DNA of 11,090 bases from an uncultured Clostridia bacterium (lineage in GTDB: Bacteria > Bacillota > Clostridia > Christensenellales > UBA1242). Below the pieces are notes generated by a model. It saw nothing but the letters and a program-made list of their open reading frames with translations, made no database searches and was not told the origin of the DNA. Numbering within the stretch: the first letter of the stretch is position 1; each line of letters starts with the position of its first letter. Shown one piece after another: positions 5,667 through 11,090 of the stretch. Made by a program: the position numbers and the translations under genes. The stretch lies in contig CAMPBB010000007.1 of assembly GCA_946635125.1 (NCBI GenBank), forward strand, positions 1-11,090. The letters are read 5' to 3'.

Positions 5667-8591
5667 TTATGCAGCAATTCTTCCAACAACTGCTTCGTTA
5701 ATGTTTTGACCTGACTTAGCAGAAGCTGAAGAACCGTTTCCTGTTACAGTAACATTGTTTGCAGTTGTTCCTGTTGTGTCAACAGTTTCCCATGTGCAAC
5801 CAATAACTTGACCAGCATCTCTGTCTGCATCAACTGCAGAATTTATTGCTGAACAATTTGTTACTGCTGAAGCAGGATAAATGTTGGTGTAGTCCCCAGA
5901 AATGTATCCGACCAAAGCACCTGCTTTGTCTCCACTGTCATCTTCGTTGTTAAACACACAACTTACTTGGACATTTGTTACAGAACAATTGTCAATTGTT
6001 GAGTGAGTTACAAATCCAGCAAGAGCCCCAACCCAGTGGTTTCCTGTAACTTGAGCACTCTCAATGTTAACATTTTGAATTGTTGCACAAACAACTTGTC
6101 CAAAGAACCCAACTCCAGCAGAAGCGCCTGCTTGCTCTCCACCTTGATTAAATGTTGAAATAACAAAGTTTGAAATTGTGTAATCTTGACCATCAAAGGT
6201 CCCTTTAAATTGTGGGCCAGTTAGGTCTTGTGTTACATCACCATTATTACATGTTCCATATCCAATTGGTGTCCATTCAATTCCACCCAAGTTAATGTTG
6301 CTCATAAGTTTTACTGTCACGCCTTCATATGTGTTTCCAGCATTAACTGAATCTCTAAATGATGTTAAGCCTGCAAGATTTGCAATTTCAAAGTTGACAA
6401 TTCCACCAGTATTCCCAACTGTGTCGCCATCATCTTTCTTTGTTGAGCTTAGATAATATTCTGCTGTTGGGTTGTAAACCATATCTGTTCCACCAGTTAT
6501 TGTTGAGTTTGAAATCTCAACTGTTCCAACAACAAATGGCAATGCAGTTGCTCTCTTTCTGTTAAAGTTTTGAATGCCATAACCATTTGTTCCTGTGATG
6601 GTTGCCCCTTCAATATTAATTTTTCCACCAATATTGTAAATACCATTTTCCGTTCCGGTGAAACTTCCACCATTGATGTTAAGTTCAAAAGTTTCTGCTG
6701 CAGCTGTGAAGCTTATTGCATTTTCAGTTCCAACAAAAGTTCCATCTTCAATTGTGACAATTGCTGAATTTTTGTAATTTGAGCCATTGATTTCAAGAGC
6801 GTTTGTTGCTCCTGTGAATGTTCCGTTTTCAATTGTGACCGTTCCAGAAGTTACTGCAATTGCATATTTTGTGCTTGAAGAAATTGTTGCATCTCTAATA
6901 ATACACGAGCCAACTCCGGTGCTAACACCACCCAAAGTTCCACTGATTGTTCCTGAAACAATTTCAATGCTTTCTACACTAGAACCCATAATTCCATATT
7001 TTGTTCCACTGATTGTTGCTCCAGTAACTTTCACGCTTCCGTAATAGCCAGACAATTGAACGCCGTTTGTGCTTTGACCAGTTCCGGTGAGTGTTCCACC
7101 ATTAATTTCAAGCAAACCATAAGTTTGAACTGCTGCTGCAGAGCCACCACTAAGGTTTGCTCCGTTAAGCATCATTTCTGAATTATCGTCACCACAATTA
7201 ATTGCTCTGTTTGTTCCACTGATTGTTGCTCCGTTAACCATAAATGAACTGTTTGCTCCATCAGCAATTGTTATTGCGTCTTTAAGTGAACCTGTTGCAG
7301 AAATTGCTCCAGTTCCAACTGTGTCATTAATCATAACATTTCCTGCTGTTATGTTCAAAATTTTTGAAGCAGCATTTGTGATTGATTTTCCGTTTAAGTT
7401 AATCATCAAATTGTCTGCAACATTAATAACATCATCTGTTTCAATGTTTTGTGTTATGTTTGCAATGCAAGCACCAGCTTCAATGGCTGAACGCAATTCT
7501 GCACCTGTTGTAACTTCGTGATATTGAACAACTCCATAATCTTCAACAGCAACCAAAGAAATAACTTGATCATCAATTGTTGTGAATGTCACAATTTCCA
7601 TTTCTGGAAGTGTTGTGGTGTCGGTTGTGATGTCGGATCCGCGTTTAAGTTTGTAGGTATTTCCATTTTCTGCCATAATAAATCTGTCTGCTTGTTGGTC
7701 TTGTGTGTATGAAACTGTGTAAAGAATTCCAATGCTGTATGTTTCAAGGTTGAAATCTTCAATGCTAACTCCATCAGCCCCTGGTTGTCCATTTTGTCCT
7801 GGTGCTCCTTGAGCTCCGTCAGCTCCTTTGAGTTCTCCAACAACTGTCCACTCTGTTCCGTCGTAACGGTATAATTTAAAGTTGTCTGCTGTGTTAATGT
7901 ATAGGTCGCCTGCGTTTGCTGCTACTGTTGGTGCAACTGTTCCCATTGTAATTTGTGTTCCAGCAGCGCCTGGTGCCCCTGCTTCACCTTGTTGTCCTTC
8001 TGCTCCGTCAGCACCTTTGAGTGTTGACTTTAAAACCCAACCAGTTTCTGTTAACTTGTAAAGTTCACCAGTTGTTTCATTGAGATAATAGTCTCCAACA
8101 GCCCCCTCTGTTTCTTGAGTTGGCGCAACTGTTCCAGAATAAATTTGTGTTCCATCTTTTCCCTTTGTTTGACCTTGAAGTTCCAAAATCCAGTCCTCTG
8201 GTGTTTGTGCGTTTGTTAATCCAGCATCTTTGGCAATTTGGAAAGCAGACTTTCCGTTTCTTCCATCAACTCCGGCTCTTCCGTCTGTTCCGTCACGACC
8301 AGCTGCCCCTTGCTCTCCTTGTGGGCCTTTTAATGTTGAAACAACGGCCCAACCATCTGCATTTTTTAGCCAAAGGTTGCAAGTGTCTGTTTCAAAATAA
8401 AAGTCGCCAACTTTTCCAGTTTCAACAGTTGGATCTTCAATACCAGAATAAAAAGCAACATTTGTTACAGTTGCTCCACCACCATCACAAGCAGTTAGCA
8501 AGCCACCAGTAAACAAAAGTGCAGTTCCAGCACTTAAAGCAAAAATTGTGTTTTTTGCTCTTTTTGAAATCTTTGATTTTTCTTTTTTCAT
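5667..8591 (-). CDS. Large surface lipoprotein: collagen-like repeats, parallel beta-helix and GLUG-like domain
   Basis: This is a 974-residue predicted exported lipoprotein. The basic N-terminus and hydrophobic stretch 15-32 end in lipobox L32-T-A-C35, then DGGG. Residues 48-274 hold three copies of a spacer module (GTVAPT..E.G.VGDLYINT....LY....GW..V..LKG), each ending in a collagen-like Gly-X-Y run at 89-112, 193-211 and 256-274. Residues about 370-705 are a right-handed beta-helix with recurring GATISGT/NGTFTGT turns and Asn-rich rungs. Residues about 755-945 resemble GLUG-type repeats (FKGTFDGQDYTISNF, GFFGQV, WVGALAGFV, AGALVGYISG). No LPXTG is seen, so the lipid is the anchor. It probably acts outside the membrane as an adhesin or polysaccharide-binding protein; beta-helices also occur in pectate lyases, but no catalytic motif is recognised. 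The ATG at 8591 is chosen over an in-frame ATG at 8657, which lies upstream of the promoter and lacks the RBS. Confidence 0.88.
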   Translation of the reverse strand: MKKEKSKISKRAKNTIFALSAGTALLFTGGLLTACDGGGATVTNVAFYSGIEDPTVETGKVGDFYFETDTCNLWLKNADGWAVVSTLKGPQGEQGAAGRDGTDGRAGVDGRNGKSAFQIAKDAGLTNAQTPEDWILELQGQTKGKDGTQIYSGTVAPTQETEGAVGDYYLNETTGELYKLTETGWVLKSTLKGADGAEGQQGEAGAPGAAGTQITMGTVAPTVAANAGDLYINTADNFKLYRYDGTEWTVVGELKGADGAQGAPGQNGQPGADGVSIEDFNLETYSIGILYTVSYTQDQQADRFIMAENGNTYKLKRGSDITTDTTTLPEMEIVTFTTIDDQVISLVAVEDYGVVQYHEVTTGAELRSAIEAGACIANITQNIETDDVINVADNLMINLNGKSITNAASKILNITAGNVMINDTVGTGAISATGSLKDAITIADGANSSFMVNGATISGTNRAINCGDDNSEMMLNGANLSGGSAAAVQTYGLLEINGGTLTGTGQSTNGVQLSGYYGSVKVTGATISGTKYGIMGSSVESIEIVSGTISGTLGGVSTGVGSCIIRDATISSSTKYAIAVTSGTVTIENGTFTGATNALEINGSNYKNSAIVTIEDGTFVGTENAISFTAAAETFELNINGGSFTGTENGIYNIGGKINIEGATITGTNGYGIQNFNRKRATALPFVVGTVEISNSTITGGTDMVYNPTAEYYLSSTKKDDGDTVGNTGGIVNFEIANLAGLTSFRDSVNAGNTYEGVTVKLMSNINLGGIEWTPIGYGTCNNGDVTQDLTGPQFKGTFDGQDYTISNFVISTFNQGGEQAGASAGVGFFGQVVCATIQNVNIESAQVTGNHWVGALAGFVTHSTIDNCSVTNVQVSCVFNNEDDSGDKAGALVGYISGDYTNIYPASAVTNCSAINSAVDADRDAGQVIGCTWETVDTTGTTANNVTVTGNGSSASAKSGQNINEAVVGRIAA
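7000..7232 (-). repeat. 23-bp identical DNA repeats within the beta-helix coding region
   Basis: The 23 bases at 7000-7022 are repeated exactly at 7210-7232, 210 nt (70 codons) away and in frame. They encode the GATISGT turn. A shorter version (about 15 bases, GTTCCACTGATTGTT) occurs at 6937-6951. They reflect the repeated rungs of the beta-helix. Confidence 0.7.
7770..8450 (-). repeat. Three tandem spacer-plus-collagen modules inside the lipoprotein gene
   Basis: The coding DNA holds three related modules at about 8450-8256, 8144-7959 and 7949-7770. Modules 2 and 3 are almost back to back, while module 1 is separated by an insert (about residues 113-149). At the nucleotide level a 21-bp block at 7813-7833 recurs at 8002-8022 with one mismatch, encoding KGADGA. 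This points to duplication and possible length variation between strains. Confidence 0.75.
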
Positions 8592-8596
8592 CTTTT

Positions 8597-8604
8597 CCCC
8601 CTCC
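8597..8604 (-). promoter_or_regulatory. Ribosome binding site that sets the lipoprotein start
   Basis: GGAGGGGG on the minus strand ends 5 nt before ATG 8591. The resulting N-terminus MKKEKSKISKR is a proper signal-peptide n-region, whereas the longer in-frame start at 8657 would put 22 extra residues before it. Confidence 0.85.
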
Positions 8605-8624
8605 AAATCATTTGCATTGCTTTT

Positions 8625-8653
8625 AGTATAACACAAATCATTTTTTTTACCAA
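8625..8653 (-). promoter_or_regulatory. Promoter of the surface lipoprotein gene
   Basis: On the minus strand TTGGTA (8653-8648) and TATACT (8630-8625) are 17 nt apart. The -10 is extended (TGTTATACT). The transcript would start near 8618, inside the longer in-frame ORF, and this also favours the ATG at 8591. Confidence 0.68.
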
Positions 8654-8698
8654 ACAAAAAACAGTCTTTTAAAACTTATTATATGTTATTTTTGCAAG

Positions 8699-8811
8699 AA
8701 TATTGTCGAATTTAAAAATCAATAAGATGCGTTGTGCAAAAAGCAATATTCTATGTTTTTTTATATCAAATATTGATTATAAAGTCAACAATATTGAGCC
8801 AAAATCAATAA
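8699..8811. repeat. Cluster of short repeats in the lipoprotein/XRE regulator intergenic region
   Basis: The stretch between the lipoprotein promoter (8653) and the regulator gene (8900) has no ORF I can support. It holds AAAATCAATAA at 8715-8725 and 8801-8811, and the inverted TATTGATT at 8771-8778. It also holds AATATTG-type motifs at 8699-8705, 8744-8750 (inverted), 8769-8775 and the palindrome CAATATTG at 8789-8796. These could be operator sites for the adjacent regulator. Chance is a real alternative in such AT-rich DNA. Confidence 0.4.
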
Positions 8812-8873
8812 AATTTTTATTTTTTGTTGAATTTCGACCTTTTGTGTCACATATTTTGTAACTTAAAACATAT

Positions 8874-8894
8874 TATAATTTATGTGATGAGGTG
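8874..8894 (+). promoter_or_regulatory. -10 element and RBS of the XRE regulator gene
   Basis: A perfect TATAAT lies at 8874-8879, but no convincing -35 box sits 16-18 nt upstream, so the promoter may need an activator or be weak. GAGGTG at 8889-8894 is 5 nt before ATG 8900. The leader would be only about 14 nt. TCACAT (8847-8852) and ATGTGA (8882-8887) form a spaced inverted repeat flanking the -10. Confidence 0.55.
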
Positions 8895-8899
8895 ATTTT

Positions 8900-9196
8900 A
8901 TGACACTTGAAGAAATTGTTTTGAGAATAAGGCAACTAAGGGACAGAAAAAATCTTTCTGCCAGAGCTCTTAGTTTAAAACTAGAAAAAAATGATAGTTA
9001 CATTAAAAAACTTGAATCACTTGAAATAAAACCTAGCATGGAAATAATTTTGCAAATTTTGGAAGTTTGCAACACTTCTTGTGAAGAATTTTTTTACTCT
9101 AATATGAGTGAATATGAAAAAGACAAAGAACTTTTAAGTTACATTAAGTCTTTAACCCCAACACAAAAAGAAAAACTTTTGAATTTATTTGAATAA
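8900..9196 (+). CDS. XRE-family helix-turn-helix transcriptional regulator
   Basis: This is a 98-residue protein. Residues about 5-62 match the HTH_3/XRE fold: IVLRIRQLRDRKNLSARAL for helices 1-2, SLKLEKNDSYIKKLESLE at 25-42 for the recognition helix region, then PSMEIILQILEVCNTSCEEFF, the classic helix 4-5 tail. The rest (69-98) is a short charged helix ending LTPTQKEKLLNLF, perhaps for dimerisation. There is no ligand or peptidase domain. It is the only plus-strand gene, divergent from the lipoprotein gene and convergent with the aconitase X operon, with which it shares a terminator. It starts at ATG 8900 after GAGGTG; the in-frame ATG at 8882 is followed at once by TGA. It probably represses itself and perhaps the divergent lipoprotein gene; target genes are inferred. 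Confidence 0.88.
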   Translation: MTLEEIVLRIRQLRDRKNLSARALSLKLEKNDSYIKKLESLEIKPSMEIILQILEVCNTSCEEFFYSNMSEYEKDKELLSYIKSLTPTQKEKLLNLFE

Positions 9197-9226
9197 AAAA
9201 ACTGCTAAAATTTTTAGCAGTTTTTT
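9195..9226. terminator. Bidirectional terminator between the XRE regulator and aconitase X operon
   Basis: CTGCTAAAA (9202-9210) and TTTTAGCAG (9212-9220) pair, flanked by an A-run on the left and TTTTTTG on the right, so the hairpin works in both directions. It directly follows the regulator stop (9196) and the minus-strand stop of the aconitase X small subunit (9228). Confidence 0.88.
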
Positions 9227-9227
9227 G

Positions 9228-9671
9228 TTATTCAACTTCAACAACTCCGTTTTCTTTTACTGTTATTTGCATATCATCTTTAACAAAGTTTAAAAATTCG
9301 TCACCAAGATTATCAATAACTGGCATTTTCACATCATCAAGCCAAACACTTGCCAAAATTGAACCAGCAGCAGCAAGTGAATCAATTGGTTTTGAAAACA
9401 ACATGCATGCTGGTTGCCTTTTCATTGAACAAGCACAATACAAAACAAGTCCGCCCGTTGTTGAACCAATTGTTTGCGGAAGGCACAAAGCCTTTCCTGC
9501 CATTTGTTTGCCATATAAATCTTTGTTGTTTTGGTCTCCGCAAGTTGCTTTTTTATCGCCAAATTGAAGTGCTTTTTGAAAAGATGCCAAAGTGTTTAAC
9601 CCACCGTGACTTACAAGTGCTTTTGCACTCACTGTTCCCGGAGCCACAACTCTTCCTTTAAATGTTTTCAT
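9228..9671 (-). CDS. Aconitase X small (swivel) subunit, DUF126
   Basis: This is a 147-residue protein matching the aconitase X swivelling domain. It begins KGRVVAPGTVSAKALVS, a typical DUF126 opening. It continues with DLYGKQMAGKALCLPQTIGSTTGGLVLY (51-78), in which G69-S70-T71 is the conserved Gly-Ser turn expected to close the active site with the large subunit. SLAAAGSILASVWLDDVKMPVIDNL (98-122) is the end of the swivel fold. The segment after the first strand (HGGLNTLASFQKA, then TCGDQNNKD) departs from the FLGGVD..TG pattern I recall for many members. It overlaps the large-subunit stop by 4 nt (ATGA), with AAAGGAGG a few bases upstream inside that gene, so the two are coupled and made in equal amounts. 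It acts with the large subunit as a dehydratase; the substrate is unknown. Confidence 0.88.
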   Translation of the reverse strand: MKTFKGRVVAPGTVSAKALVSHGGLNTLASFQKALQFGDKKATCGDQNNKDLYGKQMAGKALCLPQTIGSTTGGLVLYCACSMKRQPACMLFSKPIDSLAAAGSILASVWLDDVKMPVIDNLGDEFLNFVKDDMQITVKENGVVEVE

Positions 9672-10954
9672 TTTGCCACTCCTCCTTTTGTGATTTGACT
9701 TAAAATTTCATCGTCACTATAATATCTTGCCGTTGTGTAAGTTCGAAGTTTGTTTGATGATGTGATAACTGGCATTTTTCCACATAATGGGTTGTTCATA
9801 TACATAAGTGGACAAATTGAAGAAACAATAACTCCCATTTCTTTAAGTTTTGGAGCATAACCAGTTTTTTCAAATTCTTTCACAACACCTGGTGAAGCTG
9901 TGAACACTGTTTTGATGTAAACTTTTTTTCTGTTAACGCTTTGAAGAGCAGTGTCTAATTTTTTGGTCCAATCAATAAGTTGACTTAAAGACATGTGTGG
10001 GCAACCCATAAAGCATAATTTTGGTTTTGCGTTAGGGTTTTTCCAAACAACTGGATAAGATTTTTTCACTCTTTCAAGTTCTTTGTCGTCAATAACATAT
10101 TCTTTTGCACCCTTTTCAATTAAATCCTTTCCAAACTCTTTTGCTTCTGGCGTTAACTTGTCTATGTGATAAAGCCCAACAGCGCCGTTTGATGCTGTTG
10201 CAGCACCAAAGTCTTTTAAGTAAGCACAAGTTTCTTCATCAAGTTTTTTGCCAAGCCACTTGTCTAGCCCAACAACATAAGGAACATCTTCCATAACTTT
10301 CATTCCAATCGCTGAACCCAAAAGTTGTGCCTCTGGCTTTTTTGTTGTGTTAACTTTTATAACCCACTTTGCCTTTCTTCCTTCATCTGTGAGTAACCCA
10401 AAATATGGAACATAACCCACAACTGACCCCATAAGGTCCATAATTCCAGAATTTCGGTTACATCTTGCCCCCAAAACAGAGTTTGCATAAACAACCGCAG
10501 AAGACTCCGACCAGCTTAACACTTCACCTTTTTTTGGAGTGTTTCCAACTTCTGGCATGTAGGCTGTGCATGTGAAGGCGTCTTTGTTCATAAGACCCAA
10601 ACTTTTTAACTGATTTTCATAAAAATCTTGTTTTGAATACATAAACTTGTTAAAAATAAGTTTTTGCAAAAAGTTTGCTGGAACATTTTTGTCTAGTGGT
10701 CTTGGGTCAACAGAAAACTGTTGGCCAGAAGTTACTCCCTCCTTTAACAGTTTGTCTAAAAGATTGTAAACTGGCGTTAATGCTTTTAGACCAAAAGATG
10801 TTACCAAGTGATTATATTTTGAAGTCACTTTAACCATTTTTTTTGCGCCAAAAGTTTCACCATACATAACAAGAGTTTTCATAACTCTTTTTTTGGTGTC
10901 ACCAAACTTGCCGTCCAAAATTTCTTGTTGCTCTTTTGTGAGTTTCATTCCCAT
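9668..10954 (-). CDS. Aconitase X catalytic (large) subunit, DUF521
   Basis: This is a 428-residue protein, the usual size for a separate AcnX large subunit. It begins MKLTKEQQEILDGKFG, the typical opening. The central CTAYMPEVGNTP (129-140) and SWSESSAVVYANSVLGARCNR (147-167) are family hallmarks, as are GYVPYFGL (180-187), FMGCPHMSLSQL (315-326) and the C-terminal Cys-rich SSICPLMYMNNPLCG (378-392). Candidate iron-sulfur ligands are C129, C318 and C381; C165, C314 and C391 are further cysteines near the site. Known members dehydrate cis-3-hydroxy-L-proline (bacteria) or mevalonate 5-phosphate (archaea). Neither proline nor isoprenoid genes are in view, so no substrate is assigned. ATG 10954 is preceded by GGGGAG with 6-nt spacing; the ATG two codons later is possible but less well placed. 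The TGA stop sits in the overlap with the small subunit. Confidence 0.92.
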   Translation of the reverse strand: MGMKLTKEQQEILDGKFGDTKKRVMKTLVMYGETFGAKKMVKVTSKYNHLVTSFGLKALTPVYNLLDKLLKEGVTSGQQFSVDPRPLDKNVPANFLQKLIFNKFMYSKQDFYENQLKSLGLMNKDAFTCTAYMPEVGNTPKKGEVLSWSESSAVVYANSVLGARCNRNSGIMDLMGSVVGYVPYFGLLTDEGRKAKWVIKVNTTKKPEAQLLGSAIGMKVMEDVPYVVGLDKWLGKKLDEETCAYLKDFGAATASNGAVGLYHIDKLTPEAKEFGKDLIEKGAKEYVIDDKELERVKKSYPVVWKNPNAKPKLCFMGCPHMSLSQLIDWTKKLDTALQSVNRKKVYIKTVFTASPGVVKEFEKTGYAPKLKEMGVIVSSICPLMYMNNPLCGKMPVITSSNKLRTYTTARYYSDDEILSQITKGGVAK

Positions 10955-10983
10955 ATTTTTCTCCCCTTTGTTTTGCTATATTT

Positions 10984-11012
10984 ATTTTATCTTTTAATTT
11001 ATTTTTAGTCAA
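10984..11012 (-). promoter_or_regulatory. Promoter of the aconitase X operon
   Basis: On the minus strand TTGACT (11012-11007) and TAAAAT (10989-10984) are 17 nt apart. The start would be near 10977, leaving a 22-nt leader with the GGGGAG RBS. The remaining 11013-11090 is very A/T-rich, with no gene I can support. Confidence 0.68.
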
Positions 11013-11090
11013 ACAAATAAAAGCACAAAACAAAAAAGTGGCATTATTTTTTGACAAAAAATTTTGAATTTTTTATTTATTTGGGTCTTG

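Noticed and set aside
8120..8512. Plus-strand open frame of 130 codons opposite the collagen-like region
   Set aside because: It is the antisense of Gly/Ala-rich repeats, with a Leu/Gln/His composition and no start signals.
5667..8591. Pectate lyase or other polysaccharide lyase
   Set aside because: The beta-helix is present but I see no catalytic Asp/Arg/Lys set; adhesin-type structure explains the sequence without an enzyme claim.
8592..8657. In-frame upstream ATG extending the lipoprotein by 22 residues
   Set aside because: It lies upstream of the predicted -10 and transcription start, has no good RBS, and would bury the signal peptide; ATG 8591 has GGAGGGGG at 5 nt.
9668..10954. Use of genetic code 4 (TGA as Trp)
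   Set aside because: The large aconitase X subunit ends at its expected length on a TGA that forms a 4-nt ATGA overlap with the small-subunit start, so TGA works as a stop.
11052..11080. TTGACA near 11052-11057 as a plus-strand promoter
   Set aside because: The hexamer 17 nt downstream (TATTTA) is a poor -10, and no plus-strand gene follows inside the window.
1..11090. CRISPR arrays, tRNA/rRNA genes, insertion sequences, phage genes
   Set aside because: I saw no regularly spaced direct repeats, no cloverleaf or rRNA-like sequence, no transposase or integrase motifs, and no terminal inverted repeats.

Overview
The window is AT-rich DNA with compact genes, strong Shine-Dalgarno sites, sigma-A type promoters with 17-bp spacers and U-tailed hairpin terminators. 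TGA acts as a stop: it ends the aconitase X large subunit in an ATGA overlap with the next gene. A lipobox lipoprotein and a dlt-like operon are also present. Together these suggest a low-GC Gram-positive (Firmicutes/Clostridia-like, possibly an uncultured gut lineage) using the standard bacterial code, not a Mollicute with code 4. The lineage is an inference; there is no rRNA here to confirm it. All genes lie on the minus strand except one small regulator.

Region 1 (1-3871, minus strand) is a dlt-like cell-envelope acylation operon. Its order is adenylating enzyme (DltA-like), carrier protein (DltC-like), MBOAT membrane acyltransferase (AlgI/DltB superfamily), then a membrane-anchored SGNH-type protein (DltD/AlgX-like position) that runs off the left edge. 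The genes are 9 nt apart, overlapping by 1 nt, and 2 nt apart, behind one good promoter at 3843-3871. The model is that an amino or other carboxylic acid is activated as an adenylate, loaded on the phosphopantetheine arm of the carrier, passed through the MBOAT channel and placed on a surface polymer with help from the SGNH protein. The order A-C-B-D differs from classical dltABCD, the MBOAT is of the long AlgI type, and the adenylation enzyme lacks the cysteine tied to D-alanine recognition in DltA. The substrate is therefore open.

Region 2 (3937-5581, minus strand) is a single-gene unit with its own promoter and terminator. It encodes a membrane-anchored protein with a four-cysteine zinc ribbon, Sel1-like repeats and a very long Lys/Glu-rich tail ending in a short coiled coil. 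Its function is unknown.

Region 3 (5601-8653, minus strand) is another monocistronic unit. It encodes a 974-residue surface lipoprotein built of three repeats of a small spacer module plus collagen-like Gly-X-Y tract, then a parallel beta-helix, then a GLUG-like solenoid. It looks like an adhesin or surface-display protein.

Region 4 (8654-9226) holds a repeat-bearing AT-rich intergenic stretch and a divergent XRE-type regulator of 98 residues on the plus strand. It ends in a bidirectional terminator shared with the convergent operon.

Region 5 (9228-11012, minus strand) is a two-gene operon for the large catalytic and small swivelling subunits of an aconitase X (DUF521/DUF126) dehydratase, with promoter and RBS. 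No metabolic neighbour in view fixes its substrate. The remaining 11013-11090 holds no gene I can support.
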